Assembly (NCBI RefSeq): GCF_050947875.1
Contig: NC_134574.1
Coordinates: 154,282,051-154,346,050 of the forward strand
Reading direction: 5' to 3'
Origin: Dermacentor variabilis
Taxonomy: Eukaryota; Arthropoda; Arachnida; Ixodida; Ixodidae
DNA: 64,000 nt
The position numbers were made by a program, and so were the translations under genes. The notes beneath the pieces are model-generated. The model did no database searches and was not told the DNA's origin. It saw only the letters and a list, made by a program, of their open reading frames with translations. Position 1 is the stretch's first letter; every line of letters begins with the position of its first letter. Shown one piece after another: positions 55,086 through 64,000 of the stretch.

Positions 55086-58000
55086 CATCATCATCATCAT
55101 CATCATCAGCCTAGTTACGCCCACTGCAGGGCAAAGGCCTCTCCCATACTTCTCCAACTACCCCGGTCATGGACTAATTGTGGCCATGTTGTCCCTGCAA
55201 ACATCTTAATTTCATCCGCCCACCTAACTTTCTGCCGCCCCCTGCTACGCTTCCCTTTCTGCCGCCCCCTGCTACGCTTCCCTTCCCTTGGAATCCAGTC
55301 CGTAACCCTTAATGACCATCGGTTATCTTCCCTCCGCATTACATGTCCTGCCCATGCCCATTTCTTTTTCTTGATTTCAACTAAGATGTCGTTTACCCGC
55401 GTTTGTTGCCTCACCCAATCTGCTCTTTTCTTATCCCTTAACGTTACACCTATCATTCTTCTTTCCATAGCTCGTTGCGTCGTCCTCAATTTCAGCAGAA
55501 CCCTTTTCGTAAGCCTCCAGGTTTCTGCCCCATATGTGAGTACTGGTAAAACACAGCTGTTATACACTTTCCTTTTGAGGGATAGTGGCAACCTGCTGTT
55601 CATGATTTGAGAATGCCTGCCAAACGCACCCCAGCCCATTCTTATTCTTCTGGTTATTTCAGTCTCATGATCCGGATCCGTGGTCACTACCTGCCCTAAG
55701 TAGATGTATTCCCTTACTACTTCCAGTGCTTCGCTACCTATCGTAAACTGCTGTTCTCTTCCGAGGCTGTTAAACAATACTTCAGTTTTCTGCAAATTAA
55801 TTTTCAGACCCACCCTTCTGCTTTGCCTCTCCAGGTCAGTGAGCATGCATTGCAATTGGTCTCCTGAGTTACTAAGCAAGGCAATATCATCAGCGAATCG
55901 CAAGTTGCTAAGGTATTCTCCATCAACTTTTATCCCCAATTCTTCCCACTCCAGGCCTCTGAATACCTCCTGTAAACATGCTGTGAATAGCATTGGAGAT
56001 ATCGTATCTCCCTGTCTGACGCCTTTCTTTATAGGGATTTTGTTACTTTCTTTGTGGAGGACTACGGTGGCTGTGGAGCCGCTATAGATATCTTCCAGTA
56101 TTTTTACATATGGCTCATCTACACCCTGATTTCGTAATGCCTCCATGACTGCTGAGGTTTCGACTGAATCAAACGCTTTCTCGTAATCAATGAAAGCTAT
56201 ATATAAGGGTTGGTTATATTCTGCACATTTCTCTATCACTTGATTGACAGTGTGAATATGGTCTATTGTTGAGTAGCCTTTACGGAATCCTGCCTGGTCC
56301 TTTGGTTGACAGAAGTCTAAGGTGTTCCTGATTCTATTTGCGATTACCTTAGTAAATACTTTGTAGGCAACGGACAGTAAGCTGATCGGTCTATAATTTT
56401 TCAAGTCTTTGGCGTCCCCTTTCTTATGGATTAGGATTATGTTAGCGTTCTTCCAAGATTCCGGTACGCTCGAGGTTATGAGGCATTGCGTATACAGGGT
56501 GGCCAGTTTCTCTAGAACAATCTGACCACCATCCTTCAACAAATCTGCTGTTACCTGATCCTCCCCAGCTGCCTTCCCCCTTTGCATAGCTCCTAAGGCT
56601 TTCTTTACTTCTTCTGGCGTTACCTGTGGGATTTCGAATTCCTCTAGGCTATTCTCTCTTCCACTATCGTCGTGGGTACCACTGGTACTGTATAAATCTC
56701 TATAGAACTCCTCAGCCACTTGAACTATCTCATCCATATTGGTAACGATATTGCCGGCTTTGTCTCTTAACGCACACGTCTGATTCTTGAAAATTCCTAG
56801 TTTCTTCTTCACTGTTTTTAGGCTTCCTCCGTTCCTGAGAGCCTGTTCAATTCTATCCATATTATAGTTTCTGATGTCCGCTGTCTTACGCTTGTTGATT
56901 AACTTAGAAAGTTCTGCCAGTTCTATTCTAGCTGTAGGGTTAGAGGCTTTCATACATTGGCGTTTCTTGATCAGATCTTTCGTCTCCTGCGATAGCTTAC
57001 TGGTTTCCTGTATAACGGCGTCACCACCGACTTCTATTGCGCACTCCTTAATGATGCCCATGAGATTGTCGTGCATTGCTGCAACACTAAGGTCCTCTTC
57101 CTGAGTTAAAGCCGAGTACCTGTTCTGTAGCTTGATCCGGAATTCCTCAAGTTTCCCTCTTACCGCTAACTCATTGATTGGCTTCTTGTGTACCAGTTTC
57201 TTCCGTTCCCTCCTCAAGTCTAGGCTAATTCGAGTTCTTACCATTCTATGGTCACTGCAGCGTACCTTGCCGAGCACGTCTACATCTTGTATGATGCCAG
57301 GGTTCGCGCAGAGTATGAAGTCGATTTCATTTCTAGTCTCACCATTCGGGCTCCTCCACGTCCACTTTCGACTAACCCGCTTGCGGAAGAAGGTGTTCAT
57401 TATCCGCATATTATTCTGTTCTGCAAACTCTACTAATAATTCTCCTCTGCTATTCCTAGAACCTATGCCATATTCCCCCACTGACTTGTCTCCAGCCTGC
57501 TTCTTGCCTACCCTGGCATTGAAGTCGCCCATCAGTATAGTGTATTTTGTTTTGACTTTACCCATCGCCGATTCCACGTCTTCATAAAAGCTTTCGACTT
57601 CCTGGTCATCATGACTGCATGTAGGGGCATAGACTTGTACCACCTTCAATTTGTACCTCTTATTAAGCTTCACAACAAGACCTGCCACCCTCTCGTTAAT
57701 GCTATAGAATTCCTGTATGTTACCAGCTATTTCCTTATTAATCAGGAATCCGACTCCTAGTTCTCGTCTCTCTGCTAAGCCCCGGTAACACAGTACATGC
57801 CAGCTTTTTAGCACTGTATATGCTTCTTTTGTCCTCCTAACCTCACTGAGCCCTATTATATCCCATTTACTACCCTCTAATTCCTCCAGTAACACTGCTA
57901 GACTCGCCTCGCTAGATAGCGTTCTAACGTTAAACGTTGCCAGGTTCAGATTCCAATGGCGGCCTGTCCGGAGCCAGGTATTCTTAGCACCCTCTGCAGC

Positions 58001-58088
58001 GTCACAGATCTGACCGCCGCCGTGGTCAGTTGCTTCGCGGCTGCTGGGGACTGAGGGCCGGGGTTTGATTGTTGTATTCATATAGGAG
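55086..58088 (-). mobile_element. Apparently full-length RTE-clade LINE
   Basis: A single-ORF non-LTR retrotransposon with a 7-bp leader and a (GAT)n tail (55086-55108 on + as CAT units). GCGCAGGT flanks both sides (55078-55085 and 58089-58096) and may be the target duplication, though 8 bp is short. The very short leader suggests it is complete or nearly so. Two decayed relatives in this window share the 3' end and microsatellite tail. Confidence 0.82.
55115..58081 (-). CDS. RTE-type endonuclease/reverse transcriptase, 988 aa
   Basis: Copies LINE RNA into DNA at a nick made by its own endonuclease. Endonuclease motifs: LATFNVRTL (Asn51), GLSEVRR (Glu80), YAPT (151), GDFNARVG (Asp186, Asn188) and the SDH triad (276-278). 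Reverse transcriptase about residues 500-780: [16 protein letters not shown] (Asp632), GVRQGDTISPMLFTA and the catalytic FADD (729-732). The C-terminus has WAGHVMRREDNRWSLR and ends shortly before the (GAT)n tail. No stop or frameshift is visible. The gene order EN-RT with no first ORF and these motifs fit the RTE clade. A 27-bp tandem duplication (55231-55284 on +) doubles GKRSRGRQK. Only one Met lies near the 5' end. Confidence 0.9.
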   Translation of the reverse strand: MNTTIKPRPSVPSSREATDHGGGQICDAAEGAKNTWLRTGRHWNLNLATFNVRTLSSEASLAVLLEELEGSKWDIIGLSEVRRTKEAYTVLKSWHVLCYRGLAERRELGVGFLINKEIAGNIQEFYSINERVAGLVVKLNKRYKLKVVQVYAPTCSHDDQEVESFYEDVESAMGKVKTKYTILMGDFNARVGKKQAGDKSVGEYGIGSRNSRGELLVEFAEQNNMRIMNTFFRKRVSRKWTWRSPNGETRNEIDFILCANPGIIQDVDVLGKVRCSDHRMVRTRISLDLRRERKKLVHKKPINELAVRGKLEEFRIKLQNRYSALTQEEDLSVAAMHDNLMGIIKECAIEVGGDAVIQETSKLSQETKDLIKKRQCMKASNPTARIELAELSKLINKRKTADIRNYNMDRIEQALRNGGSLKTVKKKLGIFKNQTCALRDKAGNIVTNMDEIVQVAEEFYRDLYSTSGTHDDSGRENSLEEFEIPQVTPEEVKKALGAMQRGKAAGEDQVTADLLKDGGQIVLEKLATLYTQCLITSSVPESWKNANIILIHKKGDAKDLKNYRPISLLSVAYKVFTKVIANRIRNTLDFCQPKDQAGFRKGYSTIDHIHTVNQVIEKCAEYNQPLYIAFIDYEKAFDSVETSAVMEALRNQGVDEPYVKILEDIYSGSTATVVLHKESNKIPIKKGVRQGDTISPMLFTACLQEVFRGLEWEELGIKVDGEYLSNLRFADDIALLSNSGDQLQCMLTDLERQSRRVGLKINLQKTEVLFNSLGREQQFTIGSEALEVVREYIYLGQVVTTDPDHETEITRRIRMGWGAFGRHSQIMNSRLPLSLKRKVYNSCVLPVLTYGAETWRLTKRVLLKLRTTQRAMERRMIGVTLRDKKRADWVRQQTRVNDILVEIKKKKWAWAGHVMRREDNRWSLRVTDWIPREGKRSRGRQKGKRSRGRQKVRWADEIKMFAGTTWPQLVHDRGSWRSMGEAFALQWA

Positions 58089-58096
58089 GCGCAGGT

Positions 58097-58581
58097 ACTA
58101 AGTTTTAATCGACGTCTTTACTTGTTACACCTTGACGGCACATCCAGGACACCAAAGGGGGCTGCGAAGGGATCAAAGCTGGTGCGAGGGTGTCTCGTAG
58201 GTTAGGGCCGCCGAAGCCGGAGCGTTCCGGCCTGAGGGGGGACTTGGGGGGGAGGGGGGGGTTACGTGTTCGCATACAACATGGGCAGTCCGTTATCGCG
58301 GACAGCCGACAGCTGCGGTGCGCGGACCGACCATACGTGATCACGTTTTCCAAGTTATTTGATAAGACATGGCAGGCCTGGACAAGGCACAGGGCGAAGT
58401 ATAATAGTTGTATCAGTCAACCGACATCATAATTATCTGTTTCCTATCATCATTTATCGGAACAGGCGCCGCAAGTATGAACAAATATATATATATACTG
58501 CAACGCACGTTTAGTATGTGCCGTCAAAGCCCACAGTTGTTGGCTATCCTCTGAATATAAGTCGTCGTTCTCCGCCACAGG
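58097..58581. other. No gene seen
   Basis: G-rich near 58237-58262 and a (TA)n at 58486-58497. Confidence 0.5.
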
Positions 58582-58586
58582 CCAGG

Positions 58587-58745
58587 TGGGGTATTGTGTA
58601 AGAGTCCACCTATACTGGACTGTCCATTTCGACCGCTACTGATTGGACGCAGCTGCACGAGCGAGGAATATACTAGCGGCGCCCTAACCAATTAGGAACG
58701 GCCGAAGTGGACAGTCCACTGGGTGGACTCTTACGGAACACCTCC
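58587..58745. mobile_element. MITE, 159 bp, with CCAGG target duplication
   Basis: CCAGG at 58582-58586 and 58746-58750. Inverted arms of about 40 bp: GGTATTGTGTAAGAGTCCACC then GGACTGTCC on the left, matched by GGACAGTCCACTGGGTGGAC and CTCTTACGGAACACC on the right. Shares its end with the element at 42375-42548. No coding capacity. Confidence 0.65.
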
Positions 58746-58750
58746 CCAGG

Positions 58751-59607
58751 ACAGTGGAACGTATACCGTACAGCTGAGCCCCGCGCATACGCTCGCTGTC
58801 TCCCGTCTATCTGTTACGTATTCTTTCAGGGGCGAAAAGCGAGTTTAATTAGCCGGAGGCTCTAATCGTTCCATTGCGCTCCTGACGGCACGACAAAAAA
58901 GCCGACGAAAAAAAAATATGAAGAAGAAACAGGCTCCCACAAAGAAGCCGCGCCAACCAGGTAAATATGCACGCTTCACGCCCTCGTACGTCAAGCCTTG
59001 CCGATCGACGGAGCGTCGAGGCGAGACGGCGCGTGGAGAACGCCACGTCCACGGCACGTGCACGCTTTGCGTGCGCACGCGGCGGCGGTGGCATCGGCGC
59101 GCGCGGGGCGTTTGTACACACACACTCATCACCAACCGCCAAAGCCGCGCATTGATTTTCGGTGCACACTTTTCCGCGCGAGAATCGGGCGTCGTTCTTC
59201 AATGGAGCGAGCGTGCTTTTGTTTATTTTTCCTATACCATTACCGGGAGGGGAAGAGGGGGGGGGGAGGCGCCGCGGCAAGCACGTATGGTTAGCTGTCA
59301 CGCAAACGGCGGCGGCGGCGCCTCCGCAATTAATTTTCGCCGCTCATTGGCAGCGAGCTGCAGGCGGCCCGCTTCTGGAAACGTCCCTCCCGCCACCGCG
59401 TTGCAGACGATTTTATATTCGATTCACGGGCGCCGCCATCTTGGACTGTTACACAAAAGATTTCTATATTTTATTGGAACTGAAGTGACGTAACATGGTC
59501 ATGAAAGGCCGAACGCATTCATGCAACTATTTTCGTGCCAGCGAATCGACTGTAGTGACGCACAGTTGGTCGTTAAAGACACAAAACAGCAGCGTTAACA
59601 GACCAAG
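58751..59607. other. CpG-rich stretch, possible promoter region
   Basis: GC- and CpG-rich; includes an opposed AAGATGGCGGCG on the minus strand near 59440. Frames here have no recognisable content. Confidence 0.35.
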
Positions 59608-59742
59608 ATGGCGGCACCTAAACCCTTTCGTAAAACAGTCGATAGCGCTCACCTGAACGTTTTCCATTACAGCGCAGTCGGGCGCCAGCGATCGAGCGAG
59701 GAGCGTTCCACGCGACCGCGCGAAACTGCGCAAATATACGAT
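59608..59742 (+). CDS. Candidate first coding exon, gene unknown
   Basis: ATG in ACCAAGATGGCGGCA (YY1-like, strong context) opens 45 codons up to a near-perfect donor GAT|GTAAGTAC at 59743, phase 0. Product begins MAAPKPFRKTVDSAHLNVFH and ends TAQIYD. The surrounding 58.8-59.9 kb is GC-rich and CpG-rich like a promoter. No downstream exon was found before the window ends. Confidence 0.3.
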
Positions 59743-59974
59743 GTAAGTACAGGTGACTTCGCGGGACTGCGGATTGCACTTAGTTGTCCGCAAAGGCTCT
59801 TCGCTGCATGCCTCCCCCCCCTCCCCAAGCGAATGGCAGCGACGAAATTTAGAGGGGAGAGGGGGAGAAGTTTGGGGCTGGAATTGCACAGCCAGAATGA
59901 ACACTGTTTCGCGGCGAACGCCCTGCTAAGGATGTCTATGCAGCGTTCTCGGCAAGGACAACCTGCCGCTGTAT

Positions 59975-60350
59975 ATACCTGTATAGCTCAGCGGTGCGTT
60001 ACGCTGCTGAGCGCAAGGTAGTTGGTTCGATCCCGGCAGAGGCCCGCCCGCATTCCAATGGAGGAGAAATTAGAAAAAAGAATATTTCGAAGCTGTTTGT
60101 GAACTTAGATTTATAGGTGGGCATTAAGGAATCCCAGGCACCCGGTCCTGTCGTTTGTGTTCTTCTTCAGTCCTGGTCTATTGCGCCTTGCTCTTTACTC
60201 ATTCTAGCATGAATCAACTATAGCCCAAGCAAGAGTTTTACTCAAGGAATCCCAGGTGGTCAAAATTAATACGGAGTCTACAACTATACAACGTGCCTCT
60301 ATCATAACGAAATCGTGGTTTTGGTATTTATATAAAACCCCACAATTATT
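59975..60350 (+). mobile_element. Diverged tRNA-SINE split by a nested insertion
   Basis: Head with TATAGCTCAGCGGTGCG and box B GGTTCGATCCC, body with GGAATCCCAGGTGGTCAAAA and ACGTGCCTCTATCATAACG, end with GTGGTTTTGGTA and AAAACCCCACAA, all as in Ruka-type copies. Interrupted at 60139-60243. Confidence 0.65.
60139..60243 (+). mobile_element. 105-bp insertion with tail of the fold-back family
   Basis: AAGGAATCCCAGG is duplicated at 60126-60138 and 60244-60256. The insert has GTTTGTGTTCTTCTTCAGTC, CTATTGCGCC and a tail ATGAATCAACTATAGCCCAA, close to those at 11641 and 35992, but lacks the inverted left arm. Confidence 0.62.
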
Positions 60351-61301
60351 TTTTTTATTTCTTCTCTCGGCAAACCCACGCCCCACACGAACGGTCGTGC
60401 GAGTGTTTATTTAACAACACATACTAACAAGCAGGAAATCACGAGGGACAATGTATTGTCGCGCAAGTCGACTTGCTACAGCCTACATAATGTAACTGTT
60501 ACAGCCAAAGTTACGTTGTGGGTTCGATGTTGTGTAAGCGGCATCGACGGAGTTCTTTACAGGCCAAACTTCACCAGGCGTGTCGTAGACTTATTTTAAA
60601 AATTCATCGACGGTCTCTTTACTACACTGTTCGCCCTCGTAAATTACTTCTGTCAGAAAAAAAAAAAAAGTTGTTTGCTCCTGCCTTTAACTTCGATTTG
60701 CTTTTGCCGTGGTGGTCACAAAACCTGTTGCGGTGACCAAAACCCCTACCGAAAAACTTCTAAAGCATTTACAGAGCAACATATAAGGAGCCGCAGCTAA
60801 CATTAGCGAAGTTTAAAAAAAAAGATATGAAAAAACACAGTATACAAGATACGATTTTAGAAACTATGGTGTTCGGTCGTTAGAACTCTCAAAATAGGTC
60901 TCATAATCACCGTGATTTTGTAATATTTTCTTTTTTTGTCCTTTGAACAGATTTGGCAATGTTAGCAGGCACACGCGGTATATGCAATAACGCATGTAGT
61001 CACCGTTTTATTACATAAACAAAACATAAAATAACTGCCAGCTGCGATATCTGTGAAGTGCACGGCATAGCCATTACGAGAGCACCGCGGAAAGAAGAAT
61101 ACAAGCAAGAATGGTGGCCAGATGCTGTTTGGATCGGACCCGCTGGTACGATCGGTTGTTGGGAACTCGGCGCTGACGCCCGTGGTTGTACCTGGGTCGC
61201 AAGCCCCAAGGGTAGCGTTGGCCTGGCGGCCTGGGGTACAACTGGAAGCATCCGAAGGTCCCGGCAAAGCATGAGTCGACTGGTAACAACGAAACAACTT
61301 G
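60351..61301. other. No gene seen
   Basis: AT-moderate. 61020-61300 is probably U5 or leader sequence of the LTR-like block next to it, on the minus strand. Confidence 0.4.
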
Positions 61302-61424
61302 TTTATTTTAACATCGCAAAGAGTTGGCGGTCAGGTTTGACCGAAGTAGAGAGACGGGAGAGCACTTCACTCAACAGAAGAAATCGGAGCCCTCCTTTTG
61401 GCGTCCGGGGGCAGCTGTTTTTAT
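61302..61424 (-). promoter_or_regulatory. LTR-like TATA and poly(A) pair on the minus strand
   Basis: On the minus strand TATAAAAACAG (61414-61424) is followed about 110 bp later by AATAAAC (61301-61307). With the tandem repeats at 61601-61788 upstream (U3-like), this looks like a retrotransposon LTR. Ends not found. Confidence 0.4.
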
Positions 61425-61600
61425 ACTCTCGCAGTTGAGGGCAAGAAGGAACCCCTCAAAAGACGAGCACGTGAATGTACAATGGGCTAATGGTGACGCA
61501 CACTGTCGTAGCGATGCCGTAGCACCATGTCGAGCACGATCTCGTAGCACCCTGTCGTGGCGCTGCCGGTCGGACACAATGACTGTAATGAGAGGATGGT

Positions 61601-61788
61601 CCCTGCTTTGGCATCGCCTGTTTCGGGCACAATGACTGGAACGAGATCCCTGCTTTGGCATCGCCTGTTTCGGGCCCAATAACTGGAATGAGATCCCTGC
61701 TTTGGCATCGCCTGTTTCGGGCACAATGACTGGAACGAGATCCCTGCTTTGGCATCGCCTGTTTCGGGCCCAATAACTGGAATGAGAT
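61601..61788. repeat. 47-bp tandem repeat, four copies in a 94-bp two-unit pattern
   Basis: Copies start CCCTGCTTTGGCATCGCCTG at 61601, 61648, 61695 and 61742. Copies 1 and 3 end GGGCACAATGACTGGAACG; copies 2 and 4 end GGGCCCAATAACTGGAATG. A broken relative precedes at 61564-61600. Minus-strand frames across it are repeat artefacts. Confidence 0.92.
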
Positions 61789-62478
61789 CCCTAGGCGGTC
61801 GCACCGCCGCAGTCGCGCCTGGAAACACCTGGCGATGAGTGTTGCGGCGACGACGATCGGGCCAAAATGTCTGCCGCCCCGCCGCAGTCGCGCCGGCAAA
61901 ACCACGTGTCGCAGGCGAAACGCAACAATGCGCACGACGACTGCGGATGCCTCGCATTCAGGGTTTGTGGAACGTGGACCAGATTTTCGCATAGAGAGCT
62001 CTATCTCGTTTATCCACCACGAGGACTGGCAGCCAAATGGCGCGGTCAAAAGGTTTTCTAACTCGAATTACGGAATACCGAAAAACACCTCTTGAGCGTA
62101 CAGTATAGCGCAAACTATACAAGCGCACGGGGCAGCACATTCTCAAATACGAAAAAACGCGCACAAAATACGCACGGTCCGAAACACGCCGGACCCTGCT
62201 AATTAATTATTCTAAAACTGCATTAAAGAGAGAAAAGATACGAGCTGCGCTGCAGAAGAGAGGACGCAAAATGCTTAAAAATCAATTCACGAAAGAGAAA
62301 AACGACAGATACAATTTTCTCTTTCATCACGAACCTTCCTCCACCTAGCGGGCAACAGCAAAACTGATCTGTCATATTACGCGCCCAATCCTCTCTAAAG
62401 TGATTGAGCGTTCCTTAGTAGTCACGCTTTAAGCAACTTCCACTGGCCCCTCTGAGAAAGAAAGACTTGGAGAGAATA
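61789..62478. other. No gene seen
   Basis: A local duplication GCCGCAGTCGCGCC occurs at 61808 and 61880. Otherwise unremarkable. Confidence 0.5.

Positions 62479-62545
<67 letters not shown>
62479..62545. repeat. (ATT)n microsatellite
   Basis: About 22 uninterrupted ATT units; poly-Asn frames across it are artefacts. Confidence 0.95.
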
Positions 62546-62682
62546 GCTGTTTGATTTCTGAACTAGATTATAGGTGTGACCACAAAACTTGAGTTCGATG
62601 AGCGCTGCAAGAACAATGGAAGTAATAACCAAGATGTGCACAGCGCGTGTCACGTAGTTTGTAGATGTTACGAGTCAGTCAT

Positions 62683-62683
<1 letters not shown>

Positions 62684-62761
<78 letters not shown>

Positions 62762-62900
62762 CAAATTTATTGCCAACATGATAGCTGGGGGACACAGCAC
62801 AGGCGAAAAGCGGCCATATGCAGTTTGAGGATGCCTGGGGGCCCATATACACAAGGCTGACCCTACACAGGAATTTGTACACGTAGCGTACACAGAAAAC
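62684..62900 (-). mobile_element. LINE 3' end with (GATT)n tail
   Basis: On the minus strand a unique stretch ending GGCAATAAATTTGT runs directly into about 19 GATT units (62684-62761). A poly(A)-like signal followed by a short tandem tail is typical of CR1/L2-like LINE 3' ends. The family is not identified and the 5' limit is unknown. Confidence 0.4.
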
Positions 62901-63299
62901 AGCACACATAGCATACACGGGAGTTTAAAGCAGTGAAAAACAAAAAAAATGAAAAAGGATTGATATAAAACAGTTTTAGCAAGGTAGTAGAGATAGATAC
63001 GTTTAACAGTCTGCACGACTATCGCGCTCACAGCGTTTGTATAGCTCGTTTCCAAAGCCCTGTCGCGCTGATGCTTGCTCTGCGAGTGTCGTTACCTAAC
63101 TCGGGCCGTTGAACTCTTCGCCGCAGACGCAGCGCACCCTCACGACGGATATATGCCGGCCGGTGACGTAATTTCCACGGAAAAGAAGCCAGCGGAAGAC
63201 ACTGGTCAAAAAATAACAATAATAATAAATAACAATTATAGCACCGCCTTTCGGGTAAAACAATTTATATTCAACGCTGTTTCAAACTAACCTTAACTT
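62901..63299. other. No gene seen
   Basis: Possibly more of the LINE to its left. No frame or repeat boundary recognised. Confidence 0.4.
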
Positions 63300-63548
63300 G
63301 GGGGGAGTCATAACGTCCCGAAACTGCACAGTGCATTATGAGGGACGTCATAGTAATGTGAGGACACCGCGTTGGACGTAGACCACCTCCCTGCGAGGTT
63401 ATTTAGCGTCCAACCCCAAAACACGGAACACGAATGTTACTGTTTCCTTTTTTTTCTTTCTTTTTTTTAACATTCCGCTTTCAACGGAATGCCACCCGCG
63501 ACCTCGCATACTAAGCAGCGCTGCAGAGCCACAGAACTTCCGCGGCGG
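63300..63548 (-). mobile_element. Diverged Ruka-type SINE
   Basis: On the minus strand: CCCGCCGCGGAAGTTCTGTG head, GCGAGGTCGCGGGTGGCATT, then A-rich sequence, and TCCCTCATAATGCACTGTG followed by TTTCGGGACGTTATGACTCC at the end, matching the order of the intact copies. Confidence 0.58.
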
Positions 63549-64000
63549 GCTGCGCCTCAAACCTGTTTCAATTCTATACTGAAGCGCAAAGCCTTTCTCC
63601 CCCATGCATCGACGTACAGGGGGAAAAAAAAAAAAGAGAGAGAGAGAAGCGAGAGCCCCCAGAAGCGGTTCTTATATAAGATATCGCCGAGTGGCTGAGG
63701 TAATATCTCTAGGCATGACGGCGGACGCGTCGGAGATGAAAAAAAAAAAAAAAGAAGGCTGTGTGCCGTGCGCACACACCTGGCGCGCAAGGGCACGCGC
63801 GCATATGGGACTGTGATTTTAGCAGCAGGCCGCGTAGACAGAGAGAGAGAGAGGAATTATTCGCGGCGGATGTATGCCAGTCTGAGCAACTCGTACATAC
63901 CAAAGAGAGCGAAGCCGAATTATGGAGTTCTAAAATAGCTTTCGGAAGCCCTCCACGTTAGGTGTTCCGCTGCCCAAAACCTACCCAAAAATTGGCGTAT
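63549..64000. other. No gene seen
   Basis: A12/A15 runs at 63625 and 63739, (GA)n at 63637 and 63840. The window ends here. Confidence 0.5.

Noticed and set aside
61456..62049. 197-residue minus frame with repeated GPETGDAKAGISFQ
   Set aside because: Produced by the 47-bp tandem repeat, and the unit is open in more than one register.
62684..62761. Regular short repeats considered as a CRISPR-like array
   Set aside because: 4-bp units with no spacers; eukaryotic microsatellite.
62576..62860. Frame with repeated Gln-Ser-Ile-Asn, resembling a repeat protein
   Set aside because: Translation of the AATC tail of a LINE.

Overview
The window looks like gene-poor nuclear DNA from a hard (ixodid) tick. 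The main reason is two near-identical tRNA-derived SINEs of the Ruka type described from ixodid ticks (22181-22417 and 41621-41857), plus at least four decayed relatives. RTE-clade and Penelope-like retroelement pieces, several miniature inverted-repeat elements, long microsatellites and large introns fit this. I see no rRNA, no intact tRNA, no CRISPR array and no prokaryotic operon. Family names come from motif recognition, because no database search was possible.

One host gene can be assembled with some confidence. It lies on the + strand from 238 to 8352 and has three exons (238-376, 3637-3997, 8157-8352). Both introns have GT..AG ends, the phases agree at both junctions (1 and 2), the stop is TGA at 8350, and an AATAAA at 8407 is followed by a GT-rich element. 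It predicts a 231-residue single-pass membrane protein with a Pro/Gly-rich cytoplasmic side, one transmembrane helix, and a Thr-rich, strongly basic C-terminal part. I do not recognise its family. Its introns are full of mobile DNA: an LTR-like promoter block and a SINE in intron 1, and a dead RTE LINE and a fold-back element in intron 2.

From 8.5 to 55 kb I find no convincing complete host gene. What can be supported is a patchwork of mobile DNA. It includes fold-back elements with a shared 3' tail, probably Penelope-related (7995, 11537, 34820, 35856 and a linear copy at 60139); a 172-bp hAT-type MITE with an 8-bp target duplication; a 424-bp Harbinger-like and a 450-bp Tc1/mariner-like MITE; a GGGTGTAA palindrome-rich MITE family; a Penelope-like fragment with a GIY-YIG domain (15964-16525); a solo LTR sitting in a TTA microsatellite (40911-41329); and LINE 3' ends with CT/CCT tails. 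A possible terminal exon of an unknown gene lies at 18027-18194.

From 55.1 to 58.1 kb, on the minus strand, lies an apparently full-length RTE-clade LINE with one 988-residue endonuclease plus reverse-transcriptase ORF. No stops or frameshifts are visible and the catalytic motifs are present. Two older copies of the same family lie at 4024-5414 and 42931-43194. From 58.5 kb to the end there is another MITE, a candidate first exon (59608-59742), a SINE carrying a nested insertion, an LTR-like block with 47-bp tandem repeats, and further SINE and LINE ends.
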